From contig NZ_JAMXOC010000003.1 in assembly GCF_024721265.1 (NCBI RefSeq), forward strand, positions 62,001 to 126,000: a stretch of 64,000 nucleotides of DNA, given 5' to 3'. The stretch comes from Ohessyouella blattaphilus (lineage in GTDB: Bacteria > Bacillota > Clostridia > Lachnospirales > Lachnospiraceae). This document shows, piece after piece, positions 1 through 7,828 of this stretch (positions are counted from its first letter, which is position 1; each line of letters starts with the position of its first letter). The translations under genes were made by a program, and so were the position numbers. The notes beneath the pieces were generated by a model, which was not told where the DNA came from, did no database searches, and saw only the letters and a list, made by a program, of their open reading frames with translations.

Positions 1-257
1 GGTCCTATCGTCTTCAAAATCCATGAACTTACACCACCACTTTCGTTCTTAAAAGCGGAACCAAGCTCACCAACCATTAAAGAATAGGGTACAAAGTACA
101 ATGAAAACATCAGGATCCAGGGGATAATCGCTTTCAGTCCATCATACCAATAGAAGCCATTAATGACATTTCCAAAACCCCAAACGCCGGAAAAGGCCAT
201 CAACGCTAGTGTGTACCAGTCCATCTTCTGAACTAGTTTCTTCTTACTTTCACTCAT
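1..257 (-). CDS. Amino acid permease, APC superfamily, YjeM-like (N-terminal part only)
   Basis: Only the first 85 codons lie in the window; the gene runs off the left edge. The peptide starts MSESKKKLVQKMDWYTLALM and has two hydrophobic segments (about residues 15-34 and 43-62). The pattern GVWGFGN, then AIIPW, then ELGSAFKNESGGVSSW matches the start of APC amino-acid permeases, closest by eye to E. coli YjeM. These are integral membrane secondary transporters. The ATG at 257 has AGGAG about 11 bases upstream. The substrate cannot be told from this part. The family call is firm; the YjeM assignment is a recollection of that sequence. Confidence 0.75.
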   Translation of the reverse strand, partial: MSESKKKLVQKMDWYTLALMAFSGVWGFGNVINGFYWYDGLKAIIPWILMFSLYFVPYSLMVGELGSAFKNESGGVSSWILKTIG

Positions 258-329
258 TTTTCTTAAGTCTCCTCTCATGACTAAAATGATATTTCTCAAG
301 TATATTGTTAAAAAATACTCATATTTGAA

Positions 330-338
330 ATTATAACA
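330..338 (-). promoter_or_regulatory. Extended -10 promoter of the permease gene
   Basis: On the minus strand TATAAT (330-335) is preceded by TGT, a TGn extended -10. No good -35 is present. It lies about 70 bases upstream of the permease start, downstream of the two terminators of the neighbouring operon. Confidence 0.5.
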
Positions 339-371
339 CTTTTAAATACTTATGCCATATCCATATTGAAC

Positions 372-420
372 AAAAAAATGTCGATACCAATTCTCATTAC
401 GAATTAATACCGACATTTTT
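372..420 (-). terminator. Long stem-loop terminator, second of a tandem pair
   Basis: Read on the minus strand, a 20-bp stem including three G-U pairs encloses a 7-base loop and ends in seven U residues. The wobble pairs work only in minus-strand RNA (they are A-C mismatches in plus-strand RNA), so the signal acts on leftward transcription. It backs up the terminator at 442-474, or insulates the permease gene. Confidence 0.7.
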
Positions 421-441
421 ACTAAGTGATATTTCCAATAC

Positions 442-474
442 AAAAAACTGCACTAATCAAAACGATCAGTGCAG
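442..474 (-). terminator. Intrinsic terminator of the GGGtGRT operon
   Basis: Minus-strand stem CTGCACTGATC pairs with GATTAGTGCAG (one G-U), with loop GTTTT and then six T. It lies 30 bases beyond the stop codon of the GGGtGRT gene. Confidence 0.85.
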
Positions 475-503
475 TCATTATTAACCCTATATAAGCTGCT
501 TCC

Positions 504-1514
504 TTAGAATTTACCAGCCTTTGCCGCTTCCTCTAAAGAAACCGCTACAGCTACTGTCATACCAACCATTGGGTTGTTACCAGCGCCGATAAGTCCCATC
601 ATCTCTACGTGGGCTGGTACTGAAGAAGATCCGGCAAACTGAGCGTCAGAGTGCATTCTTCCCATAGTATCTGTCATGCCGTAAGAAGCTGGACCAGCAG
701 CCATGTTATCTGGGTGAAGAGTACGACCTGTACCACCACCTGAAGCAACTGAGAAGTATTTCTTGCCTTGTTCGTTACATTCTTTTTTGTATGTACCAGC
801 AACTGGATGTTGGAATCTGGTTGGATTGGTTGAGTTACCTGTAATAGATACGTCAACGCCCTCCTTAAACATAATCGCAACACCTTCACGAACGTCGTTA
901 GCACCATAGCAGTTAACCTTTGCGCGAAGACCTTCTGAGTATGCTGTTCTAGAAACTTCTTTTAACTCGCCTGTGTAGTAGTCGTACTGGGTCTCTACAT
1001 AGGTGAAACCGTTGATACGAGAGATAATCTTAGCAGCGTCTTTTCCAAGGCCGTTTAAGATTACACGTAAGGGGTTTTTACGAACTTTATTTGCTTTTTC
1101 AGCGATTCCGATTGCACCTTCAGCAGCTGCAAAAGATTCGTGACCAGCTAAGAAAGCGAAACATTCGGTTTCTTCTTCAAGAAGCATTTTGCCAAGGTTA
1201 CCGTGGCCAAGACCTACTTTACGTTGGTCAGCAACAGATCCTGGGATACAAAATGATTGAAGACCTTCACCGATAGCTGCGGCAGCATCAGCAGCCCGAC
1301 GACAATCCTTTTTAATAGCGATTGCTGCGCCCACTACGTATGCCCAAGCAGCGTTTTCGAAGCAGATTGGCTGAATGCCTTTTACTTGATCGTATACATC
1401 CAGACCTGCGTCCTTTGTAATTTTTTCAGCTTCTTCAATAGAAGCGATTCCGTAGCTATTAAGCACAGAATTGATCTTATCTATTCTTCTTTCATATGAT
1501 TCAAATAATGCCAT
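504..1514 (-). CDS. GGGtGRT family protein of unknown function
   Basis: A 336-residue protein carrying the family's namesake motif, GGGTGRTLHPDN, at residues 259-270. It is followed by a conserved-looking glycine- and methionine-rich tail (AGPASYGMTDTMGRMHSD, then IGAGNNPMVGMTVAVAVS). There is no signal peptide or membrane segment, so it should be cytosolic. The biochemical role of the family is not known to me. The next gene upstream, 13 bases away and transcribed first, is a NifU-like scaffold, and the two share a promoter at 2273-2301 and terminators at 442-474 and 372-420. That pairing suggests a role linked to Fe-S clusters, which is inference. The start has GGAGG with good spacing. Confidence 0.9.
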   Translation of the reverse strand: MALFESYERRIDKINSVLNSYGIASIEEAEKITKDAGLDVYDQVKGIQPICFENAAWAYVVGAAIAIKKDCRRAADAAAAIGEGLQSFCIPGSVADQRKVGLGHGNLGKMLLEEETECFAFLAGHESFAAAEGAIGIAEKANKVRKNPLRVILNGLGKDAAKIISRINGFTYVETQYDYYTGELKEVSRTAYSEGLRAKVNCYGANDVREGVAIMFKEGVDVSITGNSTNPTRFQHPVAGTYKKECNEQGKKYFSVASGGGTGRTLHPDNMAAGPASYGMTDTMGRMHSDAQFAGSSSVPAHVEMMGLIGAGNNPMVGMTVAVAVSLEEAAKAGKF

Positions 1515-1527
1515 TATTCGCTACCTC

Positions 1528-2220
1528 CTATTCCTTTCTCGGGTCAATAATCTTCGCTGCTTCATCTACGCGACCGTATTGACCTTTCGCTTTTTCATAC
1601 GCTGTATTCGGATCGTCTCCCTTAGCGATGAAGTCTGTCATCTTACCTAGGCTTACGAATTGGTAACCGATAATTTCATCGTTAGCATCAAGAGCGATTC
1701 CGGTAACGTATCCTTCAGCCATTTCGAGATAGCGAGGACCTTTTGCTAGAGTTCCGTACATAGTACCTACTTGAGAACGAAGGCCTTTACCAAGATCTTC
1801 TAATCCAGCACCTACTGGCAAACCATCTTCTGAGAAAGCACTTTGCGTTCTTCCGTAGACGATTTGTAAGAAAAGTTCTCTCATTGCTGTGTTGATCGCA
1901 TCACAGACAAGGTCTGTGTTAAGCGCTTCAAGGATGGTCTTTCCTGGAAGAATTTCTGAACACATCGCTGCTGAATGAGTCATTCCTGAACAGCCAATAG
2001 TCTCAATAAGAGCTTCCTGGATAATCCCTTCTTTAACGTTAAGCGTCAACTTACAGGCACCTTGTTGTGGCGCACACCAGCCCACACCGTGAGTTAATCC
2101 GGAAATGTCTTTTACTTCTTTTGCTTGCACCCATTTCGCCTCTTCAGGGATTGGTGCCGGTCCGTGATTTGCCCCTTGTGCTACAGGACACATCATCTCT
2201 ACTTCATGTGAATAAATCAT
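1528..2220 (-). CDS. NifU/IscU-like iron-sulfur cluster assembly scaffold protein
   Basis: A 230-residue protein with six cysteines near its N-terminus and core (11, 49, 56, 77, 87, 106). The stretch IGCSGMTHSAAMCSEILPGK (residues 75-94) followed by TILEAL resembles the GC...SAS...GKT...EA core of NifU/IscU scaffolds. These proteins assemble Fe-S clusters and pass them to target enzymes. It is longer than ordinary IscU (about 130 residues), with an N-terminal extension containing a GWCAPQQGACKL segment. The ATG at 2220 is chosen because AAAGGAG lies 8 bases upstream and a promoter lies at 2273-2301, inside the longer reading frame that begins at 2313. It is cotranscribed with the GGGtGRT gene. 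Confidence 0.85.
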   Translation of the reverse strand: MIYSHEVEMMCPVAQGANHGPAPIPEEAKWVQAKEVKDISGLTHGVGWCAPQQGACKLTLNVKEGIIQEALIETIGCSGMTHSAAMCSEILPGKTILEALNTDLVCDAINTAMRELFLQIVYGRTQSAFSEDGLPVGAGLEDLGKGLRSQVGTMYGTLAKGPRYLEMAEGYVTGIALDANDEIIGYQFVSLGKMTDFIAKGDDPNTAYEKAKGQYGRVDEAAKIIDPRKE

Positions 2221-2272
2221 GTTTCGACTCCTTTCGATAGATAAATCAATTTGTGCATTTACATGCTTTTTT

Positions 2273-2301
2273 ATTGTCGCATATTTATCAATCATCGTCA
2301 A
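2273..2301 (-). promoter_or_regulatory. SigA-type promoter of the scaffold-GGGtGRT operon
   Basis: Minus strand: TTGACG, 17-bp spacer, GACAAT, with TGC just before the -10 (extended -10). It lies about 50 bases upstream of the scaffold start and decides that start against the longer frame. Confidence 0.7.
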
Positions 2302-2314
2302 CGGAGTAATCATG

Positions 2315-2344
2315 AAAAAAAGAGGCCAAGCACAGCCTCTTTTT
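2315..2344 (-). terminator. Intrinsic terminator of the yicC-cinA-GNAT operon
   Basis: Minus strand AAAAAGAGGC, loop TGTGCTTG, GCCTCTTTTT then further T. It lies 17 bases beyond the stop of the GNAT-fusion gene. The A/T runs on both sides would let it work in either direction. Confidence 0.85.
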
Positions 2345-2360
2345 CGTGTATTCTGCTAGT

Positions 2361-3785
2361 TTATTCGTTTAATAAATCCCAAAATTCACTATCGCTTTGA
2401 TAAGTCCCCGCTTGGGTAAAACTAAAAGGTGCCGTTACCCAGGCATAGTCAAAGTCTTCGCTCTCATCGCTTTCAGCGGTCGGGTTGATATCGTATCCTA
2501 CCTCAATTCCCTTTTTATAAATAAAGAATTCTGGATTAAGGATCTCATTCTCGTCTTCAAGAGCGGCTTTTAGCTCATCATCTTTATAGTCTCCTAAGAA
2601 ATCTTCATCGGACGCCTCTTCTTGCATAGTGGTCCGGAAGGCCTCTAAGAATTTATCGTTCAGTTTGAAGATATCCTTCGCCTCGTACACTTTACCGTCC
2701 TTAAGACCAATGTTTACCGTTCGCAGATGTACCTTGCCACTTTCGCTTTCCGGGGTGAAGGCTTGCTCGTCAAAGATCACCGAAATCAAATCATCACTGG
2801 CGTACGTCACTTTGTAGCTGACATAGCTTACAATGAAGCCATTCTCAGCTGTCAGAAGCTTCTCCTTCATCTCTTGACTAGGCTTTAGATGATAATCATT
2901 AACGGTCTGCATGGCCGTCTCCCTAATGGCGTCATTGATTTTCGTCTGTACCTTTTCATCTTTCAGACCCGTTATTTCTGGGTACGCTACGTCAAAGTCG
3001 ATGTAGCTTGTTTGAGAAACGCTCTCTTCTTTCGTATAGTAGCTGTCCTTCCATTCATAGGACAAGTCCTTTTTAATTTCTTCCTCTATACCCATGAGAA
3101 CCGACTCGTCTTCCTCGTAGAAATCGTAGTCACCTTCTGGATAGTACTCTTCATCTTCTGGCACCGAAAAGAATTCTTCCTGGGAAGGCGCTTGATTTTC
3201 AATAGCTGTCCGGACGTTCTTTACAAAGAAAGATACCAAGACACCAAAGAGAATCATAATTAGGACAAACACGGCGATAATAATTGCAACAATCATGCCA
3301 GTCTTGGATTTCTTCTTTTCTGGTCCTGGAAGAACCTTTTCAAAGGGTAGATACTCTACGCCTTTGTCCGTAAACGGTACTCCTGAAGAGTTCATACCCA
3401 GCTGCTGATAAATCGCGGCCTGAGATGGTGTGGCAAACACGGTGATGCGCTTCCCATTTCCCGTTGTTCCCACGTAATAGCAGAGCTGATCAAAAAGTAG
3501 CTTTTCTAAGCCTTTCATCTGCTCTTCTGGTTTGACGAAAAGGAAAGAAATATGATTATCCCTCGTTAGCGCTGCCACGCCTTTTAGACCGTCGTCAGCG
3601 AAAGCACCGAATAAGAGCATTTCTTTACTATCGAACTTTTGAATCACCACTTCGTATTTTATCAATTCCCGAAAGCTTTCTATGGCTTCCGGAGTGTATC
3701 CTGACATCGTTGTCTTAGAGAATACCTCCCAAGCCAGACGAAGGCCTTCAAGCACTTCATCTCTTCTAAGCATTCTTATATTCAT
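2361..3785 (-). CDS. GNAT-like domain fused through one membrane helix to an RsiV/PdaC-like extracellular domain
   Basis: A 474-residue protein in three parts. Residues 1-145 look like a GNAT acetyltransferase fold (N-terminal MNIRMLRRDEVLEGLRLAWE, a GVAAL strand, a DQLCYYV helix). Residues 164-188 form one hydrophobic helix preceded by KKKSK, which predicts a cytosolic N-terminus. After a very acidic linker (200-230), residues 250-474 resemble the DUF4163/DUF3298 pair found in PdaC deacetylase N-termini and RsiV anti-sigma factors (YEWKDSYYTKEE, then EVGYDINPTAES). The deacetylase catalytic domain is missing. It is the last gene of the housekeeping operon, 1 base after cinA, with AGGAG at its start. 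It may link an outside signal to cytosolic acetylation; this is inference. Confidence 0.7.
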   Translation of the reverse strand: MNIRMLRRDEVLEGLRLAWEVFSKTTMSGYTPEAIESFRELIKYEVVIQKFDSKEMLLFGAFADDGLKGVAALTRDNHISFLFVKPEEQMKGLEKLLFDQLCYYVGTTGNGKRITVFATPSQAAIYQQLGMNSSGVPFTDKGVEYLPFEKVLPGPEKKKSKTGMIVAIIIAVFVLIMILFGVLVSFFVKNVRTAIENQAPSQEEFFSVPEDEEYYPEGDYDFYEEDESVLMGIEEEIKKDLSYEWKDSYYTKEESVSQTSYIDFDVAYPEITGLKDEKVQTKINDAIRETAMQTVNDYHLKPSQEMKEKLLTAENGFIVSYVSYKVTYASDDLISVIFDEQAFTPESESGKVHLRTVNIGLKDGKVYEAKDIFKLNDKFLEAFRTTMQEEASDEDFLGDYKDDELKAALEDENEILNPEFFIYKKGIEVGYDINPTAESDESEDFDYAWVTAPFSFTQAGTYQSDSEFWDLLNE

Positions 3786-5021
3786 CTACAAAATCTCCTC
3801 TCGTAAGAGTGTTAACGCTCTAACTACGGCGTAATCCCGATTTTTCTTGCGATTACCGGTAAAAAAGAACTCTTCTACCCGGGTCTTGCCTTTCACGGTA
3901 CAACCGATATAGACGAGGCCAACTGGCTTCTCCTTGGTCCCGCCATCTGGGCCAGCGATACCGGTAACCGAGATACCCACATCAGCGCCGGTGACTTGGC
4001 AGACACCTTCGCTCATTTCTCTTGCTGTCTCTTTGCTAACCGCACCATACTGAGCTAGCGTCTCTTCTTTCACCCCTAAGCTTCTCATCTTTGCCTCATT
4101 GGCGTACGTTACAAAGCCTTCCTTAAAGACTTCCGAGATTCCTGCTACGTTAATCAGGCGTCCGCTTAAGAGCCCACCAGTACAGGATTCTGCCGTCGCT
4201 AAAGTATACCCCTTTGCCTTTAGAAGCTTCACCACTACTTCTTCTAGGGTTTCATCTGGGTCGGTGGTAAAAATCAGCTTGCCAAAGCGATGATAAAGCT
4301 CTTTTATTAGGGGCTCCATTAGCGCATCTGCCTGAGCTGCGTCCTTTGCCTTTGCGGTCACTCGGAAGTGCACCTCGCCAATCTTTGCATAGGGCGCAAG
4401 GGTGGGATTGGTCTGCTCATCGATTAAATCCTTCACCTTGGTCTCGGCACTACTTTCGCCAATTCCGCAAAGCTTCACCATCTTCGAATAAAATTGCTCT
4501 GGTTGCTTCGCAGCCAAATACGGAGCCACATGTTCGGCAAACATAGGCTTTAACTCTCCCGGTGGTCCAGGTAAAAGAATAATAGCCTTATTATCGGTCT
4601 CAATAATCACTCCCGGTGCTGTCCCGTTATGATTATCGAGGACAATTGCTCCTTCCGGAATCATCGCTTGCTTCCAGTTGTTATTGGTAATACTACCGGC
4701 ATGAACCCGCTCAAAGTAATCGGCAATCATCTCCTTAGAATGCTCATCTAAGATTAACGGAAGGCCACAGACCCCGGCGGCCGTTTCCTTTGAAAGATCG
4801 TCATCTGTTGGACCTAAGCCCCCGGTCATAATCACCACGTCCGAGCGCTCTAAGGCCGTTATTAACGTTTCTTTTAAACGCTCCGGATTATCCCCCACCA
4901 CCACTTGGTGATAACAAGATAGGCCAAGGCTTGCACATTCCTTCGCAAGATAGTTGGCGTTGGTGTTCACAATGTTGCCTAATAATAATTCGGTTCCTAC
5001 GCTAAGTAACTCGGCTACCAT
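3786..5021 (-). CDS. cinA: CinA family competence/damage-inducible protein, NMN deamidase type
   Basis: The 411 residues cover both domains. The N-terminal MoCF-like/COG1058 domain (1-170) has the start MVAELLSVGTELLLGNIVNT and the motif MTGGLGPTDDD. The C-terminal CinA domain (about 250-411) has TAESCTGGLLSGRLINVAG and SVTGIAGPDGGTKEKPVG. The C-terminal domain of this family deamidates nicotinamide mononucleotide, recycling NAD by-products; the N-terminal domain is a pyrophosphatase-like module. The start ATG shares one base with the pgsA stop (TAATG), implying translational coupling. recA, a common downstream neighbour, is absent. Confidence 0.95.
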   Translation of the reverse strand: MVAELLSVGTELLLGNIVNTNANYLAKECASLGLSCYHQVVVGDNPERLKETLITALERSDVVIMTGGLGPTDDDLSKETAAGVCGLPLILDEHSKEMIADYFERVHAGSITNNNWKQAMIPEGAIVLDNHNGTAPGVIIETDNKAIILLPGPPGELKPMFAEHVAPYLAAKQPEQFYSKMVKLCGIGESSAETKVKDLIDEQTNPTLAPYAKIGEVHFRVTAKAKDAAQADALMEPLIKELYHRFGKLIFTTDPDETLEEVVVKLLKAKGYTLATAESCTGGLLSGRLINVAGISEVFKEGFVTYANEAKMRSLGVKEETLAQYGAVSKETAREMSEGVCQVTGADVGISVTGIAGPDGGTKEKPVGLVYIGCTVKGKTRVEEFFFTGNRKKNRDYAVVRALTLLREEIL

Positions 5022-5563
5022 TACATTCCTCCTTCAGTTAAGACTTGATGATTTTTCCAGATGTAATCAATTAAAGAAATCACCGTTAGGATTAAGGCAA
5101 TCCAGATTAAAATCTGACCAATCAGATCAAAAACTCCACCGAAGTCGGCGATTAAGACGATAATCATCATCATCTGGAAGACGGTCTTAAATTTGCCCCA
5201 GTAGCTAGCGGCAATAACGATCCCTGCATCGGATGCCACCAGACGAAAACCGCTGATTATAAATTCTCTTGAGATAATGACAATCACAATCCAAGCTGCT
5301 AACTTTCCTTGAGGAATCAGACAGATCATTGCGGCACACACAAGGAGCTTATCCGCTAGAGGATCCATAAATTTGCCAAAGTTGGTAACGAGATTTCTAC
5401 TTCTGGCAATCTTGCCGTCGAGAAAATCGGTAAAGCTAGCTACACAGAACAGTACTAGGGCAATCCATTTATTGGCGTCGCCACCGATATCTGTTAACAT
5501 AAATAATACAAATACTGGAACCATGCACATTCTAATCACGGTAAGTTTATTCGGTAAATTCAT
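5021..5563 (-). CDS. pgsA: CDP-diacylglycerol-glycerol-3-phosphate 3-phosphatidyltransferase
   Basis: A 180-residue integral membrane enzyme that makes phosphatidylglycerol phosphate from CDP-diacylglycerol and glycerol-3-phosphate, the committed step to phosphatidylglycerol. It starts MNLPNKLTVIRMCMVPVFVL and holds the CDP-alcohol phosphatidyltransferase signature D-G-(x)2-A-R-(x)8-G-(x)3-D-(x)3-D, seen as DFLDGKIARS then GKFMDPLADK (residues 46-71). Four or more hydrophobic segments follow. The start overlaps the 3' end of rimO by 17 bases and has a usable ribosome site in it. The length is normal for the family. Confidence 0.95.
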   Translation of the reverse strand: MNLPNKLTVIRMCMVPVFVLFMLTDIGGDANKWIALVLFCVASFTDFLDGKIARSRNLVTNFGKFMDPLADKLLVCAAMICLIPQGKLAAWIVIVIISREFIISGFRLVASDAGIVIAASYWGKFKTVFQMMMIIVLIADFGGVFDLIGQILIWIALILTVISLIDYIWKNHQVLTEGGM

Positions 5564-6884
5564 CTATTCTATCTCCTATCAAGTCATATTCTTTTGCTTC
5601 TGTAACCTTCACCCTTATAAAGTCTCCAGATTCAGCTGGGTATTCTGAAGATGCAAAGACAAAGCCATCTACATTTGGAGCGTCCATATAGCTGCGTCCC
5701 ACATAGACATCCTCATCAGCAATTTTTCCCTCTATAAAGACTTCTAAGGTCTGATTGATCTTCTCCTGGGCTTTTGCAAAAGCCACTTCTTGTTGCGCAC
5801 TCATAAGCTCGTCTCTTCTGGCTTCTTTAACCTCTTCGGGAACTTGATTTTCTAGCTCCGCGGCCGGAGTACCTTCTTCCTGAGAATAGGTAAAGACACC
5901 TAAGCGGTCAAAACGAATCTCCCTAACGAACTCAAGGAGTTCTTGGTGCTCTTCTTTCGTCTCACCAGGAAACCCTGTTATCAGACTTGTCCGCAAACAG
6001 ATATCCGGAACCTCTTGCCGTAGTTTGGCAATTGTCTCAAGTAGCTGCTTCTTGGTGGTGCGTCGTCCCATCGCTTTTAAAATATTGTCGCTAATATGCT
6101 GAATTGGTAAGTCCAAGTAGTGACAGACTTTCTTTTCTGTTTTTATCGCAGTGATTAATTCATTATCTATCTCTTCTGGATAGCAATAGAGAATGCGAAT
6201 CCAGTGTAGGTCTTCGATTTTGGCTAGCTCACTTAGAAGCTTTGCCAGTGATTTTTCTCCGTAGATGTCCTTACCGTAAACCGTCGTCTCCTGAGCCACA
6301 AGAATCAACTCTTTGACGCCTTTTTCCACTAACGACTTCGCTTCCTTAACTAGGGTTTCTAGGGGAACGCTGCGATATCTGCCCCGCAGCGTCGGGATAA
6401 TACAATACGTACAGTGCTTATCGCACCCTTCGGCAATCTTTAGATAGGCGTAGTGTCCACCTGTCGTCAGCATGCGCTCGCTTGCCACCTGGGGAATCCC
6501 TTGTAGTTCCTTCATCATAAGACTGGGCTTGCCACCTACGGCTTCATCGATAGCTTCGATAATCTGGTCATAGGCGTTCGTGCCTAGCACCCCATCAACC
6601 TCGGGAATCTCCTCGCGGATTTCCTGCTGATACCGCTGAGCCATACATCCTGTAACAATCAAGGCTTTGGCACCCGTTTCTTTTTTTAGATCTTCCATTT
6701 CCAAAATCGCGGCTACGCTTTCTTCTTTGGCATCGTGGATAAAGCAACACGTATTTACTACCAATACCTCCGCTTCTTCAGCAAAATCGGTCATGCTGTA
6801 GCCTCGTTCCCCAAGCAGACCTAGCATCACTTCCGTATCCACTAGGTTTTTATCGCAGCCAAGCGATATAAAATATACTTTCAT
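5547..6884 (-). CDS. rimO: Ribosomal protein S12 methylthiotransferase RimO
   Basis: A radical-SAM enzyme that adds a methylthio group to an aspartate of ribosomal protein S12. The MTTase N-domain starts MKVYFISLGCDKNLVDTE and carries the Cys ligands of the auxiliary cluster (C10, then NTCCF and GCMAQR). The radical-SAM motif CDKHCTYC is followed by IIPTLRGRYRS. A C-terminal TRAM-like segment covers the last 65 residues. RimO is preferred over MiaB because of the SLGC-KN start and IIP-RGRYRS. The reading frame opens at 6938, but the ATG at 6884 begins the conserved domain and has AAGGTGA upstream, giving 445 residues. Confidence 0.93.
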   Translation of the reverse strand: MKVYFISLGCDKNLVDTEVMLGLLGERGYSMTDFAEEAEVLVVNTCCFIHDAKEESVAAILEMEDLKKETGAKALIVTGCMAQRYQQEIREEIPEVDGVLGTNAYDQIIEAIDEAVGGKPSLMMKELQGIPQVASERMLTTGGHYAYLKIAEGCDKHCTYCIIPTLRGRYRSVPLETLVKEAKSLVEKGVKELILVAQETTVYGKDIYGEKSLAKLLSELAKIEDLHWIRILYCYPEEIDNELITAIKTEKKVCHYLDLPIQHISDNILKAMGRRTTKKQLLETIAKLRQEVPDICLRTSLITGFPGETKEEHQELLEFVREIRFDRLGVFTYSQEEGTPAAELENQVPEEVKEARRDELMSAQQEVAFAKAQEKINQTLEVFIEGKIADEDVYVGRSYMDAPNVDGFVFASSEYPAESGDFIRVKVTEAKEYDLIGDRIDEFTE

Positions 6885-6912
6885 ATGTGATTGTGTCACC
6901 TTTCCTGTTATA

Positions 6913-6952
6913 GAACTGAAAGGCAGATACTTTCGCATCTGCCTTTAAAGTT
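6913..6952 (-). other. Stem-loop between rpoZ and rimO
   Basis: AAAGGCAGAT and ATCTGCCTTT form a 10-bp stem around an 8-base loop, extended outwards by a second short stem (GAACT/AGTTC) past a small bulge. No U-run follows, so it is a weak terminator at best. It could be an mRNA processing or stability element that lowers rimO expression relative to rpoZ. Confidence 0.5.
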
Positions 6953-6956
6953 CTTC

Positions 6957-7193
6957 TTATTCTTCTTCAGCGTGAATGGTAATCTTGCCCTCATTCAACT
7001 CTTCAACTGCAATTGAAAGAGGTTTGTCTCCTTCATTCGACTTTACCATCGGCATGGCCCCGTCAATAATCTCACGGGCTCTCTTTGCCGTTGCCATAAC
7101 AATCGAGTAACGACTGTTTACAACTTTTGTATGGCCTTCCTCGACGTCTTTATTTACGACTTTCATCAAATCGCTGTAAGATGGATGTAACAT
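6957..7193 (-). CDS. rpoZ: RNA polymerase omega subunit
   Basis: A 78-residue omega subunit, which helps fold and assemble the beta' subunit of RNA polymerase. It begins MLHPSYSDLMKVVNKDVEEG; the core VNSRYSIVMATAKRAREII (residues 26-44) is the family helix that clamps beta'. The acidic tail HAEEE is typical. It lies 2 bases after gmk; the gmk-rpoZ pair is conserved in Firmicutes and supports the call. The length is normal for clostridia. Confidence 0.93.
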   Translation of the reverse strand: MLHPSYSDLMKVVNKDVEEGHTKVVNSRYSIVMATAKRAREIIDGAMPMVKSNEGDKPLSIAVEELNEGKITIHAEEE

Positions 7194-7195
7194 AG

Positions 7196-7816
7196 TTATT
7201 CTCCTTTCAACTCCTGCTTTATATCTTCAATAAACTCTTTGTTTCTAAAGCTGCGATCGTGTTCACACGTAATAATCTCATGCACTCGCTGTATCGCTTG
7301 ATTCAGGTTGTCATTTACTACTAAGTAATCGTATTTATCAATGACCTCTGCTTCTTCTTTGGCTCTATCAATCCGGCCCTTAATCACCTCTTCTGTTTCG
7401 GTCCCCCGTCCCACAAGTCGTCTTCTAAGCTCGGCAATCGTCGGCGGTGTGACAAAAAGAAGCAAGGTGTCTGGATACTTTTCTTTTACTTTTAAGGCCC
7501 CTATCATTTCAATCTCTAAGATTACATCTTTTCCTTGCATTAGCATGGATTCCACATAGTCATGAGGGGTTCCGTAATAATTGCCTACATAGTTAGCATA
7601 CTCTATCAGCTCCTCGTTGGCAATCATTTTCTCAAACTCGGCTTCCGTTTTAAAGAAGTATTCACGGCCGTGAACCTCGCCCTTTCTAGGGCTTCTCGTG
7701 GTTGCTGATATGGACAACGCATAATTGTCATGACGCTCTAAAAGCGCCTTCATCAGCGTTCCCTTACCAGCTCCGGAAAAACCCGAGACAACGACTAATA
7801 TACCTTTTTTCTTCAT
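7196..7816 (-). CDS. gmk: Guanylate kinase
   Basis: The 206 residues phosphorylate GMP to GDP with ATP in the cytosol. The P-loop GFSGAGKGTL is at residues 13-22, and the GMP-binding segment SATTRSPRKGEVHGREYFF is at residues 37-55. Later DVILEIEMIGALKVKEKYPD corresponds to the DID.QGA motif of the family, and a lid with RLVGRGTETEEVI follows. Start ATG has GAGG upstream. It sits between yicC and rpoZ, the usual Firmicutes order, although the remA gene often found between yicC and gmk is missing here. Confidence 0.96.
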   Translation of the reverse strand: MKKKGILVVVSGFSGAGKGTLMKALLERHDNYALSISATTRSPRKGEVHGREYFFKTEAEFEKMIANEELIEYANYVGNYYGTPHDYVESMLMQGKDVILEIEMIGALKVKEKYPDTLLLFVTPPTIAELRRRLVGRGTETEEVIKGRIDRAKEEAEVIDKYDYLVVNDNLNQAIQRVHEIITCEHDRSFRNKEFIEDIKQELKGE

Positions 7817-7828
7817 GACTTACCTCTT

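Noticed and set aside
2221-2313. A 31-residue N-terminal extension of the Fe-S scaffold protein
   Set aside because: A promoter with extended -10 lies inside it and a good ribosome site stands before the ATG at 2220.
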